Positions 21,866 through 37,300 of a stretch of 64,000 nt of DNA are shown one piece after another. The position numbers and the translations under genes were made by a program. This stretch comes from Maniola hyperantus (Eukaryota; Arthropoda; Insecta; Lepidoptera; Nymphalidae), in contig NC_048553.1 in assembly GCF_902806685.2 (NCBI RefSeq), positions 11,141,440-11,205,439 on the forward strand, in the 5' to 3' direction. The notes beneath the pieces were generated by a model, which was given only the letters and a program-made list of their open reading frames with translations, ran no database searches and was not told where the DNA came from. Numbering within the stretch: the first letter of the stretch is position 1; each line of letters starts with the position of its first letter.

Positions 21866-24800
21866 GTGATTGAATTTTTCTTCACATTTTCTTTTTTTAA
21901 TAAAAATGTTACGACTTACAAACAAACTGAAAGCTAGTCTTATCTAATTAATGTAAAAATCTTATCCACAAACTTTGTATAGTTGTTGTTGGCATTTGCG
22001 TGAAGGTTATGACGTGTACTGTATAGTACCTACCACTAAAGGTCAACAGGTAGAGCACGAGAGGCATTAATGCGTTTTCGTGCCGCTCGTGCCGGGGAGG
22101 AGCTAGTCATTATACCCATACCTATAATAAATGCGAAATTATGTTTGTTTGTTTGTTGGTTTGGCACTCCACAACGGAGCAACGGATTGACTTGATTTAT
22201 TTAAATTTCTTTATTGTTTATTAATACTACACAGAAAATTTTTTTAGTCTAATACAGGGTGTAACCGAACGGTACCTAAACACAATCCAATACCAATAAC
22301 CATTTGCCTCATTTTGTAGTTTTAGTGATTTAGTAGTTTTAATCTGCCGTGTATAGCGTGCAAAACTCGGGTCAATGCCCCGCCTACGACGCGGCATTGA
22401 CTCCGAGTGGCCTACTTACGCAACGTTCGATGACCTCTAGCGTCAGTCAGATGTTTTATTTGCAATATATCGTAAACTTTTACACAATAGGTATATACGA
22501 TGTTTTAATTTTTTTTTGTGGTATCATAATATCAGTAATCATCAGTAGGTACTATGACCTGTCTTTGTTTTTGCCAGCGTTCTGGTTACAAATGACAATT
22601 ATTTTAGACCTGTATTTTCCGTTATTACAGCTGCAGTAGGTCAAAGAACCATAAAGTCAAACATCAGTAGAAATTAATTTAATATGATTTTCGCAGTTCA
22701 ACGGCTAACTAATTAATTTCCAACAGAGTTTTTCACTTGAATAACATTGGAAGCTATTAGCTTGTTTCAATAGAACTCCGAGAGGCTGCCTTGGAATATA
22801 GGGTTGCTACAGGTTATTTACGTATCTATATACTAATAAATAAAACCGGCCAAGTGCGAGTCAGGCTCGCGCAACGAGGGTTCCGTACTACAGTCGTTTT
22901 TTTCGACATTTTGCACGATAATTCAAAAACTATGATACATAAAAATATATAAAAATCAGTTTTATAATGCACAAGTGAAGCCCTTTCATATTATGATACC
23001 CCACTTGATATAGTTATCTTACTTAGAAAATTTAAAATACTAATTATTAATTCATGACCACAATTTAATTTTTTTTGTGTGATCTAACCCTAAATTCACG
23101 GTTTTCAGATTTTTCCCCAAATGTCAGCTCTAAGATCTACCTACCTGCTAAATTTCATGATTCTAGGTCAACGAGAAGTACCCTGTAGGTTTCTTGACCG
23201 ACAGACAGACACACAGACAACAAAGTGATCCTATAAGGGTTCCGTTTTTCCTTTTGAGGTACGGAACCCTAAAAAGGAGGAGGTTTTTCTACCAATACCG
23301 AAATCTCCGAGATTTCTAAACTGATTTGAATAATTATTTTTAATCAATAAAGAAACTTTGAGACATTGTCCTGCTACAGGACCTGACTACAAAAATTATG
23401 GGATTTAGAAACTGTCGCTTATAAATTTTGACGATTCAAAAACAATTATTGTAAAAGTTTATTTGAATTAAAATCTTCTATATATATAAAAGGAAAAGGT
23501 GACTGACTGACTGACTGACTGACTGACTGATCTATCAACGCACAGCTCAAACTACTGAACGGATCGAGCTGAAATTTGGCATGCAGATAGCTATTGTGAC
23601 GTAGGCATCCGCTAAGAAAGGATTTTTGAAAATTCAAACTCTAAGGGGGTGAAATAGGGGTTTGAAATTTGTGTAGTCCACGCGGACGAAGTCGCGAGCA
23701 TAATCTAGTCTATTATATTCTATTCAACGGTTGCTTGAGATAATACTTTTGGCAGCCCTACACGTTGTAAACATTTTCAGTCTCTAACAAAAGATAAAGA
23801 TTTTTTTACAACAGAGGTCTAATGGAACTCTGGAGTGGTCTCGAGGAATAATTTGATGTTTACGACTGAATAGCGCTGCCCTCACGAATTTGAGGACAAT
23901 AAAAGGCTTCGAGCCCCAGTCCGCAGCAAATCAAGTGTGATGGACCTTACTTTACGATTCTACAAGCATGAACACGTGGAATATTAACACGGATCTATAA
24001 AACATACGTCCGCCATTCATATCGAATTAGAATAGAAGGAACGTGCCCCCTATAATATATGGTCGATTTTCACGTCTCTAACTTCAAAAACATAGGACTT
24101 TCATGAAACCTTCGTCCCCCTTTTCAAAATTTTTCCAAAACCGTTTCTTAGCTGTCACCTACATCCTAGAAAGAACCTACCTTCCAAATTTCAAGTTTGT
24201 AGGCTTTATAGGTCCTGAGATTTCGTGATTAGTCAGTCAGTAAGTGCGTGGTATTTCGCTTTTATAAATTATTATTTAGATTATAACTAGCTGATGCCTG
24301 CAAATCAGTTCGCGTCGAGTAAGGCTTTTAAATCCCGTTCAAACTGTTTGATTTTCGGGGATAAAAATTAGCCTATGCTATGACACTCTCTACGTCTTTA
24401 ACTATAACCCATGCAAAAAATCACGACGATCCGTTGCATTGCTCCGTTGCGACGTGATTGAAGGACAAACCAGCAAACTAATAAACAAACATACTTTTGC
24501 ATTGGGTAGTGAAATATGGGTAGTAATTTTGTATGTTAAAATGTTAAGACACCTGTTTCGGATTTTGCTTATCTAAATATATAAAAGGAAAAGGTGACTG
24601 ACTGACTGACTGATCTATCCACGCACAGCTCAAACTACTGGACGGATCGGGCTGAAATTTAGCATGCAGATAGTTATTATAACGAAGGCATCCGTTAAGA
24701 AAAGATTTTTGAAAATTCAACCCCTAAGGGGGTGAAATAGGGGTTTGAAATTTTTGTAGTCCACGCGGACGAAGTCGCGAGTAAAAGCTAGTACCTACTA

Positions 24801-27800
24801 AAACTGATTTTAAGGTGACGCAGGACGCTCAACAGAAATTGGCAGCGCACGTGGGTAACATGTTTGCTTTTCACTTGACATTGTATGAGAAAGTTGAGAG
24901 GCACGATGATTTTCACCGAAATCAAGCGCGCGAAAAGGGTTTAGGAAAAGTATTTTTGAGAGAAAACTGCTGAATGTATGTTTGCAAAGTGTTATTTCAA
25001 CTAATGAATAAATAAACTACGTCTAATGATAAATTGTTTTAGAATTTTCATATCCCTAATCTTATTTATTTACGCCCAAAGTTGTCATTAATTTAGTGTT
25101 AAAATCGGAATCTTTTGAGCCTCGTAGCTTTTAAATCAATATTTTTTTCAATGTTTTATATATCAATAAACTTAGATAATGACGAGATAAATCGATATAA
25201 TTCTTAGTTTTGTGCGTACAATATCGAATATTGTTGTAATTTCCCTCCTACGTTTGTATGAAGAAAGCACCGAACTGAGTCCCCTTAAGTAAATAAAATA
25301 CTTTGTTGACAAAAAACTAAATGAAGCAAACTTTCCAAAAAATACCTATTTTAATTGTGGTAAGGCTAATGAGCTCGCGTGAAATGTCTTAAGTGCGTTT
25401 CGTTGTTAGGTGCCTTTTCTGAGCGCTAATTGGATTCCCTGTAGTCGGCTTCCGCTTATCCGTTTAGGGTGACGCGACCGGTTCATTAGCTACGTCTTCA
25501 CTAGTTTAAGTTTGGCGTTTACTAGTTTACAAGCTGTGATAGCCTAGTGGTTAAAACATCCGCCTTCTAATCAGGAAGTCGGGTGTTCGTTCGCGGGCAC
25601 GTACCGCTGACTTTTCAGAGCTATGTGTGCAATTATGTGATATTTGGCTGAAATTTGACATGCAGATAGCTATTATAACGTAGGCATCCGCTAAGAAAGG
25701 ATTTTTGAAAATTCAACCCCAATGGGGGTTTAAATTTGTGTAGTCCACTCGGATGAAGTCGCGAGCATAAGCTAGTAATATAATATAATGAAAAGTACCT
25801 CTGAATTTCTTCCGAGAAATACAAGTTTACTTACGATATTTTCAGTTTAAATATTGATCAATAATAAAACTCCAATCTTCAAGAATAATATTGAACTGAG
25901 GTAAAAAATAATAAAAAGCCGACAGTAATTCTATAACAAAAATATTATTGCGATAAAATTTCCCAATTTTATAATGGAAATGTCCATAAAACGAATTTAA
26001 GATAACACAGGGAATAAACAAGCAAGGTGGCCATTCAAGTTTCATAAAAACCGGTCAAGTACGAGTAGGAATTCGCACACGAAGGGTTCCGTAGTATAGT
26101 ACAAGAAATAATTGCGGAACGGAAGCAACCGGCTGAGCTTTCAGCTTCCCACAAAATGGTGTATGTAGTTGTTTTTACATTGTAACTTTTTATGGATTGA
26201 AAAGAGTAGCTGCTGCGTTTCTTGCAGGCTCTTACTAAGAAGAATCTACATTCCGAACCGATGGTAGAGTCATAGACGTCGCATAAAGAGACAAAAGTTG
26301 TCTTACATGATTTTTAAGATTTTGGCCTACCTAGTAGTCGGCCATTTTTCTTTTGTTTCCAAAATAGCGGAATAGACAATATAAAGTCTATACTAATCAA
26401 TAGTTATCGAAGTTATACTGGTTATAGTATAACTTCGATATATACTATACTAGTTATATATCTAGCCATTAATTAGTACAACTTCAATAGCTTATGTCTC
26501 GGTAACTTGACACTTTGGAAAATTTTGTCTCATACAATACTTATTTGTATTGATGCCAGCTATTGAATAAAACAGATATAATTATGGCGTGCGGTTTGAA
26601 ATAAAATTAAAATGGCGGATAACTAGGTAGGCCAGGCTCCATACTAAAAAGCCAACTATTGAAATGCTAATATTGAAACCCCTTTTTATTTTTTTGTTTT
26701 ATTGCGGATCCCTAGAAGTGCGTAAATTGGCACATGGTCCGGGCCTAAATTCATTTTGCCGCCAAGGCGTTGTCAAATTCTAGAATAAAATACAAGAGGC
26801 GACGCTGAAGTTTTTCAATTTCCGGACAGAGACTACGTTTTCCCAATTTTCCGAGCTTCTTCTTATAGTCCGAGAGCTGGAAGGAATTTCGAGCAGGTAT
26901 TTGATAAAAGTTGAGAGTTGGTTTTTTTTTCTGTATTGCCTAACTATTAGTCACCGATGGAATTCACGGTTTTCGTAATTTTCTATTTATTTGTGCTATA
27001 AGACCTACCCACTTGCCAAATTTCATGATTCTAGGTGAACGGGAAATACCCTATAGGTTTTCTTGACAGACACAACAGACGGTCAGACAGACAGACAACG
27101 AAGTGATCCTATAAGGGTTCCTTTTCCCTTTTGCGGTACTTTACCCTAAAAATCTACTTTATAGACAAACTTTCAACTTTTATAAAGCTTTAAAATTTTC
27201 CCACTGGCTCCCGGCAATAAATTTATACGGCAAGAAGCTTGCAAGATGATTTGATTGTACACCCCTGCTGTTCGCGGGGAAATTTAACAATTTAAGTAGG
27301 CTTTTTATGGGGGCATTATCACCGTGAAACATTCGCTCCGTCCAGGGCTATTATTGCCGCTTTGATACTTATAATCGCTCCCCTGGTATAAACAGGTGTT
27401 ATGAATTCAATTCTCTTTACAGCACAGAAGAATTTAAATACTGTCCATATGTTTTTTTTCCTCGAGATTATACAGGTGTAACCAGAACTCTAGCAAAAAC
27501 TTAGCGTTATTGTTATACTACCTAAACACAATCCAATATTAATAATCATTTGCTTCATTTTGTAGTTTTAGTGATTTAGTATTTTTCAACCCCGCAATGT
27601 ATAACGTGCAAAACTCGGGTCAGTGCCCCGCCTACGATGTGGCAGATGTTTTGCAATAATATTATATCGTGATTTTTTTGGATTTTCATAAGCTAAGTTA
27701 TGATGTGAAGATCACAGAGAATTCAACCTCAAGAGTACGCATACGATACGTGGTTTCGCATGAAAACAAAATCGTACAATGTTAGCGGGGGACAAGGGAG

Positions 27801-30800
27801 AATGTTTTGATTGGTGGGCTCAAAAGTCACGTAATCAAGACAATGTGCGGAATGAGGGTACCAAACGGGCGTGAGCTGACTTTTATGCTAAGCAACTGCC
27901 TAAGCTTGGCGATTGGGGGTGTCCGGCTATTAGGCGTATATAGGTGGTGGTCTGTGTGTGAAGATACATAGTCTTTGATGTGAAGCGCACTGGATGCTTG
28001 AAACAATTACTAAAACAATACCGACCTAATAGTTTACTTTTGTCTCATAGCGCTATAATCCTTATTATAACTTTCTAACTTAAATACCTATTTTTTTTGT
28101 TGTAGCTTCGACGTCCGAGGCCGATCATTCAACAAGGCGTTACAATGGTCAGACCCAGGCGCGTTTGGGCCTCGAGCATACTTCGCGACGGTGGCCCGAC
28201 CAGCCTCACTCACCCTCAGTTCAGTGCAGCTGGATGATGAGGGCACGTACAGATGCAGAGTAGACTTCAAGAACTCACCTACAAGGAATTTTCAGATACG
28301 ACTTATTGTCATAGGTAAGTTTTTTGCCTAGGTATATTTACTACTAGTTTGAACACACTATTGGTTAAGGCATTATACAACACAGGTCACCAGATTTTCG
28401 GAAGACCTAGAAAGTGACATAGGCTACAATTTATTCCGGAAATCAAAGAGTTCGCAAGGACTTTTTTAAAACCTTAATCCAGACTAAGTCGCGGGCATCA
28501 GCTACTAATATTAATAAAGTAGGCCAGTATGATAATAATATACAGACACACACATAAACACATGCTGCTAATTGAGTTATAATATATGACAAAACCGCAT
28601 CGCGGGGAAATACATCAAAGGACGCGCCGAGTACGCGAAAGCCTCAGTAAATGCAGAGCCAACTGCGTTGGGGACTGTCAAAGAAATTACCCTATTCAAA
28701 GCGACAGACAGCCAGAGTAGACGAGTTTTGCAAATTTCTTTTACTCAGAACTAAGCGGTGAAAGTAGTAAAGTAAGTAGAGTAAGTGAGAGGACACACTT
28801 TAGACATTTTGTTTCACAGCTTCTATTTGCCCCGCCACCTATGATTTCAATTTACTACGCATAGGACGGGTCATTTCGAAAAAAAAGAAAATTGCAGGCT
28901 CCAACTCGTTTTCGCTTACAACTTGATGTCTAGTAACGTACCATTTTGACTGCGTCAAATAACACGATTTAGATTTGAAATAACCCTTCTGTACTAATTT
29001 AGAATTAGACTTTCTGTAACGATATATTATACAGTTACACTATCAAACAAACTCGTGTTACTAATTGAGTTATAATCGTATAAATGACAAAACCAGGCAA
29101 ATACATGAAAGGACACGTTGAGTACGCGAAAGCCTTAGTAAATGAAATGCAGAGCCAACTGCGTTGGGGACTGTCAAAGAAATTACCCTATTCAAAGCGA
29201 CAGACAGCCAGAGGAGACGAGTGTTGTAAATTTCTTTTACTCAAAACAAAGCGGTTAAAGTAGTAAAGTAAGTAGATTAAATGAAAAGGCATACTAGAGA
29301 CTATTTGTTTTGTCGCATTCACCACGACAGACAGATTGTAAAACAGTTAGTTACTAAAATATCACACATAAGTGTTAGAAGCGTTCTCGCTAATCCCTTG
29401 CTTATATTATACGTGTGCAAATGTGAGTGTGTGCGTGTGTGTTTTTTTTATTATTCCAGATACAAGTTAGCCCTTGACAGCAATCTCACCTGGTTTGTTA
29501 GTTCTCAGAATTTTAAATTATTAAATCGAGGCGGATGAAGTTACGGACATCATATTGTAGTTTCTATCATCACGTAGTAAGTAAGAGTATCACATTCAGA
29601 TTAAGTAGAATTAGACCATTTCCAAAACTCCTATTTCTAACCCTATGACAAATGAAAATGTTGATTTGACGTTGCATCGACTTTTGTCTTACTTATCATT
29701 ACCCATATTATTATAAATGCGAAAGTGTGTTTGTTTGTTGGTTTATTGGTTTGCTGTATTGTCCTTCTTTTCTTTCTTTATTTTAATCACGTCACAACGG
29801 AGCAACGAATCGACGACGGAGAGTGACATAGGCTACTTTTTATTCCGGATAATCAAAGAGATTCCACGGGATTTTTGAAAACTTAAATATCCACTCGGAT
29901 GAAGTGGCGGACATCTTAGTAAATTATAAAGTTTTTGCACCGTCTCAAAATTGTTTCTGCAACTTTTTGCTAAACAACAAGTCGCTAGTGTGGTTTATGC
30001 TTAGTCTACATATATGCCGCTCCACTGGAATCCATTAGACAACTCGTGCCAAGAGGCAATTTACTTTGAATCTTTTGTAAGCGAAGGTTCCGCGAGGAGC
30101 TCTGTAATCATGTGTTCGCGCCATTATAAATTAAATTACTTACGTTTAAAGGTGGGTATACATTATGTAACGTTTTATGTTCTTTGACATATTATTGTTC
30201 GAGCGCTGCTTGGTTATGACACAGTTCACGGTAGTGCTGAAACATGTAACAAAAACCGGCCAAGTGCGAGTCAGATTCGCGCACCGAGGGTTCCGTACTC
30301 GGGTAATTTTTCGACATTTTGCACGATAAATCAAAAACTATTATGCATAAAAATAAATAAAAATCTGTTTTAGAATATACAGGTAAAGCCCTTTGATATG
30401 ATACCCCACTTGGTATGATTATCTTACTTTGAAAATTGAAAATAATAATTATATTTTGTTTATTTTAATTTGTCAAAGAACCGCCCACAGAATTACACAC
30501 TTAAAATTACGTAAAATGTTTTTGAGTTTTATAGGTCTCGTGTAACTCAATTAACGGACAGTCACAACGATCATTAACAATCAAGTCGTACAGTAAAAAT
30601 AACCTAACCTAAAGTCAAAATCAAATGATTTATTCAAAATAGGTAATTAATAACTCTTTTGATGGTCAGATGTTGGATTTCTAAGATATAGTGGTGATAA
30701 TTATTACGCAAACATAAAACTAAAGCTAAAGAACATGGAATATACCTAACATGTTCATGAACACATTTTTTTTGTGATGTAACCACAAATTCACGGTTTT

Positions 30801-33800
30801 CTGATTTTTCCCCTTACGTGTGCTATGACCTACCTACCTGCCAAATTTCATGATTCTAGGTCAACGGGAAGTACCGAACGACGAGTAGTCAACGGAGTCA
30901 ATGCCACGTCGTAAGCCGGTCATTGACCCGAGTTTCGCACGCCATACATTGCGGGTTTGAAATATACTAAATCACTAAAACTACAAAATGAGGCAAATGG
31001 TTACTGGTATTGGATTGTGTTTGGGTAGTATAACAATAACGCTAAGTTTTTGCTAGCGTTCTGTTTACAACCTGTATAGCTACGCAAATGATGTTCGCAA
31101 TCAACTCTGATTAGCGGACATACTCTTAATATTAGTTAAAATCTGCTTAATTTGCAGCAAGAATACCATAAAAGCTAATTATAGCAAATGTGATTCTCTA
31201 AATGTGATAATTAAAACTTTCATGCTAGCTTTGCTAACATTGATATCACTACCCCTATTATAAATGCGAAAGTTTGTTAGTTTGTTGAGTTGTCCTTAAA
31301 TCAGTTCAATTCTGTTCTTGTTGATAGTTGGCGGTAGGACAAGTGCCTAAGGTAAAGGCTGCGACACACTATACTCCATACTATCTCTACATAGTATAAA
31401 ATAAAGTCGCTTCCCGCGTCTGTATGTATGAACGCGTAGATCTTTTAAACTACGTAACGGATTTTAATGCGGTTTTCCCCAATAGATAGAGTGATTCAAG
31501 AGGAAGGTTTATAGCTATAGTTTATTTCTCGAAAAATTAGAGATCCCTAGAGAAATTGAAGTAATGTGAATTAGGTCGGAAAAAAATCCTCTCATTTGAG
31601 AGTTTCCGAGGCAAAAACACCTTAATGACACCACATTAGTATCTGCGTTGCACCCATGCAAATCCGGGGCGGGTCGCTAGTATCATATTATATATCCTAC
31701 TACTATATCCACGCGGAGATGTTAGTATAGGGCTCTCACTATTCCGTATTCCCATACAAAGAGAGCATTGTCTCTGTCACTCATACCTATATTGTTGTCG
31801 GTCTCAACGACAGAAAGTTAACAATGCTCTACAAATCTGCTACGTCCTTCAAAAGGTCAATGTACATTACTTTCTGCCGCGCACTCTTGAGATTGATTTC
31901 TCTGTGACCTACCTACATCTTGAGCGATTCGATAGCTAGTCGCTTCCTCGTCGGCGGTGGGACAAGTGCCTAAGGGTGTGTTTCTACTGACGCAGAGCTG
32001 GGCAGAGTGGAGTGGAGCGGACCGTGAATTGACCAATCACACAGTTTCCACTGATGCGGAGTGATTGGCATTCACAGTCCGCTCCGCTCTACTCCGCCCA
32101 GCTACGTGTCAGTGGAAACGCACCCTTAAGTAGCAAACAGAGAAAGTAAAAGCAATTTAAGCAAATTTTACCTTTATTAACCAGTAAAAGGTAAATTCTC
32201 TCAACCCAGACCTAAAGCCACATCAATGTCAAAAGGTAAAAAATAAAAAAGGTAAAAAAATCTTATTTCCTCTTAAATTCGACCCGTCTCCGGCAGATTG
32301 TATCTGTCATCGGGTTTTTCGCGTCAGGACGGGGTCCGGGATGACAGATTATAATTAAAATGTCTGCGGGTCGCTGTGACGTCATGACTCGTCTGGAATC
32401 GCGCGGTTCTTCTATTTGTCTATAATGTCCCTATAATTATACAGGGTGTAACCAGAACGCAAGCAAAAACTTTAAACGTTATTGTTATACACCTAAACAC
32501 AATCCAATACATTTGCCACATTTTGTAGTTATTGTGATTTAGTATTTTTCAAACCCGCAATGTATAGCGTTTAGAATTGGCGTCAATGACCTACCTACGA
32601 CTTGGTTAGATGGTTTTTTTGCAACAAATCGTGAATTTTTACAAAATATAGGGTTTAGCGTTTTTTTTTGTGGTATCATAATATTAATAATCATGCTAGC
32701 GTTCTGGTTACACCCTGTATTTTTTCCCGTGCATTTACATATTCGCCCTCAAATTCAGCTTTCTACTCGCCGTTAATTACATCGACTAAAAGCAATGATA
32801 TTTAACTACTGCAAAATGTAAGACGAGAATATAATAATTTTTTTTTGTGTGCCCTCTATTCTTTCCTCCGACATGATGGTCGGAGACTTTTATACTGTAT
32901 TTTATAAGTCTATATATTTATATTAAATTATCTATTAAATAATAATACTGTATTTTATAAGTCCCGCAAATTGCTATTGCGCTGGAACCATGTCTCATTA
33001 ACATTGAAATGACGTCATTTTGACGTCAGCCAAAATAAAAATATACCAACAGCTCGAAACTTCAGTCCAGTCACTAGTGCTCACGTCACTAAAATGGCGA
33101 CCACGCGCATTAGCAATTTGCGGGACTTATACTGAATCGATCGGAGACATGTTCAATAGACCAATCAGTTTACTGAAAGATGACGTGATAATTTTATACG
33201 TCATCCCACTGTATAATATTAGTTAGTATTTTTTTTTAAATATTACTTACTAGATGATGCCCGCGACTTCGTCCGCGTGGACTTAGGTTTTTAAAAATCC
33301 CATGGGAACTCTTTGATTTTGCGGGATAAAAATAGCCTATGCCTCGATGCAAGCTATCTCTGTACCAAATTTCGTCAAAATCGGTTGAACGGATGGGCCG
33401 TGAAAGGCTAGCAGACAGACAGACAGACAGACAGACACACTTTCGCATTTATAATATTAGTATGGATATGAAATTTTGCCTTATTTTACTACTCAGTATC
33501 ACTTTTCTACACGAAAAAGAATAAAAGTAACACAATGCGGGAAGTTAAAGCGTAAAATTACAATACAAAACAATAATGCTGAAGACGATGTAATATCTTA
33601 TAATCGGAAAAGCCGATCAGCGATATAAAGTCCGCGGTGAAATAATAACATTCTTTGCTCCCTTCCTTCCCTTGGAACAACATTTTCCCCTCTTGTTTTC
33701 ACTGAAGTTAGGGTTACTATACTCAAGTTCGCAAATTCCGGACAACATCCCTGATTTTCAAAAAAAAAAACCATGCGTAAATTTATTTTATGTGAAGGCT

Positions 33801-34286
33801 ACGTCCAGAGGCGGATTATCCCTAGGCACGTGCCTAGGGGCGCGAGGTTACAAAGGGGCGCGCGTGATCATGTAGAATCTAATCTATCTTGGAGTGACTG
33901 AAACAACATGTTCTTTAATATACCAAAATGTCATGACGTGATGTTCTTCACTCCTTCACATAAATAGTACAATCACCAACTACCAGCAATGCAATGAGAC
34001 GATTGCTCGTTCTTTCGAAGTAAGCTATTAAAAATTTTAATATGGCTGTTAGAGGGGCGCCTATGAGGTGCTTGCCTAGGGCGCTCTCGGCATTTAATCC
34101 GCCTCTGGCTACGTCACAATAATTTATATAATTTACAATATACAGAGTGCTACTAGTACACTAGTAACAATGAAGACAGGTGATAGTACTAATGATTACT
34201 TATAAAATCTTAACTGTAAAATGTCATCAGACGCAACGCGCGACAACGCAAAGGCTATTTTTGTCACACTAATATCATAAAGGTGA

Positions 34287-34351
<65 letters not shown>

Positions 34352-37300
34352 TTACTCTTTCACGCAAAAACTGCTGGACGGATTTGGCTGAAATTTGGGA
34401 TAAAGATAAATTATACCCTGGATTAATATGTAAGCTACTTTTATCCCGGAAAATTTATGAGTTCAGTTTATTTACAAATAAACAGTGCACTATATATGTG
34501 CGTTATGTACCTGTTACCTTATTTAATATCTCTTTTAATTGCTCGCCTTCTAAAAATTTTGGTCATAACGTCAAAGATTTCGGACAGGTCCCGACAATTT
34601 CGGTCATCTGGTTACTCTAATTATTGAGGTTAAGTCTATTTATATCGCAAGCTCATTTTCTTTTATACTATAAGCGGGGTATTTGAGAAATGGTGAATTT
34701 AATAAGCGCTCTGTAATATTATGTCAAAACAGATGCAATTTTTTGTAAAAACAACCCGAAAATTGTTTGTATTTTCGTGGATGGAGGAAAATTCAATGTT
34801 GTTTGAGGCAAAGAAGAGAAACCTGTTTTCTGAACTTTGTCTTCTTTAAATGAATTAGGTATCCTATAGGAGTGTTATATAACCTACTAGCCGATGCCCG
34901 CGACTTCATTCGAGGGGATTTAGGTTTTTAAAATCCCGGGGGAATTCTTTGATTTTCTGTGATAAAAAGTAGCCTATGTCACTCTACAGGTCTTTATCTA
35001 TATCCATGAAAAAAATCGCGTTGATCCGTTGATCCGTTGCTCCGTTGCGACGTGATTGAAGGACTAACCAACAAACCGACAAACCAACAAATTCATCGAT
35101 TTCATGAATTAATAGTTTTCCAAACCTATTACATAGGTATTATTATATTAGCCATACGTGTACTGGTTGATTTACCCTACCTCCTCTTGTACATATATTA
35201 TATATAGGAAGGTACCTACCTACTAGTTGTCTTGTCAGGTGAAATTGCAGCCAAGCGCAAAATTAAAAAGTGCGATTGCATCCGTAAAGGCTTTTTAGAG
35301 AGAAACTCCACAATATCCTATAAAGAAAACTTATAGGTTTTATGTAGGTACGTAGTTAAGTAATAATTTATTTTTATTTTCTGTTTGTTTCAGTGCCTCC
35401 ACATCAAATGCTGTTGTACGACAAGTCGGGAGCCGACGTGTCGGGTGTCGTGGGCCCTTTAGAAGAGGGCTCAGCTTTAATATTAGTCTGCGAAGTAAGA
35501 GGTGGTAAGTGTCCAATTTCAAGTCTTCTTTATACGTAGCGCCCAATATGGGACTAATGTAATATAATAAAATAATAAGTTAGGGAATGGTGGAAGGATC
35601 GGAGGGAGGCCTTTGCCCAGACGTGGGACAGTACAGGCTGATATTATAGATTTAGATTTTAGAATAAGTATGGTAGGTCCAAAATTCCTCGGTGCTTGAA
35701 GACCAAAGTCTTCGAACAGTGCGTGTTGCCAGTGACGACATATGGATCCGAGACATGTTGGTCTAACATGCGCACCGCGAGAAAATTTTGTCTACGCATT
35801 ATCTCGTGTTTTTTCATACAAATAAGACGAGTAAATGCGTAGACAAAATTTTCTCGCGGTGCGCATGTTAGACCAAATGGTCGCTAACTATGGGCCTCAT
35901 AATAAAGCTCAGAGTCACTCAGCGGGCGATGGAGAGAGCTATGCTTGGAGGTTCCTTGCTATGTTTTCCTTCACCATTAAAGTACCTATGTACCTCATGC
36001 TTAATTGCTTAAAACGCACATAACTCCGAAAAGTTAGAGGTTTCGGTAGGTACTCGTATATCCTAAATTTCACGTTTCTAGACCCAGCGATTTGAACTGA
36101 ACTGCGTCACTCAAAATTTGGAATATACATTAAACGCATTAGCAATGATATAGGTACCCGTATTGAACAATACAAAGCCACCCCAATCATACCATTCATC
36201 ATACAAATCGTTGCACAATCAAAACTGCATCGCTTGTATGGTGGCATTTGTCAAATATTCTATTAGTGCTTCGACAATCGAAACATCCCTGCGCATTGGT
36301 GATTTGTTTTGTTAAACGAAGCGTATGTTATTTGATACACTGTGAATTACTCTTTGTCATTGAGACGTGTTATTTATAGGTGCTCATATTGATGGAAATG
36401 TAATGCGGAAACACCACTAACCAGATCTCCTCTAAACAATTTGTTTGCTAATTAATCAGTACCCATATTTCAGTACCCATATTATAAATGCGAAAGTGTG
36501 TTTGTTTGTTGGTTTGTACTTCAATCACGTCGCAATGGAGCAAGGGATCGAAGTGATTTTTTGCATGGGTATAGTTAAAGATCTGGAGAGTGACATAGGC
36601 TACTTTTCATCCCGGAAAATCAAAGAGTTCCCACGGGAATTTTTAAACCTAAATCCACGCAACAGCTAGTAATAAACATCAATCCAATCCAATCCATCAG
36701 CCTGTTTGCGTCCACTGCTGGACATATGCCTTTCCAAGAGCGCGCCACCAAACACGGTCCTCCGCCTTCCTCATTCGTCCGCTTCCCACCACCTTCTTCA
36801 GGTCACCGGTCCAGCGAGCTGGAGGTCGTCCCACACTGCGCTTACCGGTACGCGGTCTCCACTCCAGAACACATCTGCCCCATCGGCCGTCGGTTCTGCG
36901 ACAGACATGACCTGCCCATTGCCACTTCAGCTTTGCTAATCCTTAGAGCTATGTCGGTCGCTTTTGTTCTTCTGCTAATTTCCTCGTTCCGGATTTAATC
37001 CCTTAGAGTGATACCCAACATAGCTCGCTCCATAGCGCGTTCAGCGACTTTTAGTCAGTAATAAACATAAGTATTGATTACCAATGAAAATCGATATAAC
37101 ATATTATATTTAGCGAATAAGTTTAGTATCTATGTAAAAACTATTTTCGTATAGACATAACAAAAATACCATTTGGCACGTTCACATCTAGCTAACAGTC
37201 TAACTAGAGAAAGAGAGAGAGAGAGAGGGAGAGATAATGAAAAATAACATTTGGCACGTCGCACGTAGCTAACTGAAATTACCACCCTTCGATTTTTCTA

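Larger units (their letters stand above)
21866..28105 (+). other. Intron A-B (6.2 kb), repeats only
   Basis: It holds a Lep1 5' fragment (about 22120-22210), a TA-flanked MITE (22255), a 'ggttccgtac' copy (22841), GACT-type elements (23478, 24573, 25645), a Lep1 copy (24290, minus), a SINE head (25535) and another MITE (27473). I see no exon. Between about 24800 and 25530, 25850 and 26045, 26110 and 26985, and 27690 and 28090 nothing specific is recognised. Confidence 0.6.
28315..35393 (+). other. Intron B-C (7.1 kb), repeats only
   Basis: It contains Lep1-type fragments (28377-28505, 29692-29925, 33247-33470, 34886-35130), MITEs at 30880, 31973, 32442, 32958 and 33806, and a GT microsatellite at 34288. 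A direct duplication of about 210 bp lies at 28590-28780 against 29085-29275 (shared gacagacagccagagta/gagacgagt and ccaactgcgttggggactgt). No exon seen. Nothing specific is recognised at about 29930-30250, 33540-33790 and 34450-34880. Confidence 0.6.

Noticed and set aside
25535..25610. Functional tRNA gene
   Set aside because: A-box and B-box resemblance only; the arms do not pair into a cloverleaf and the head belongs to a SINE.
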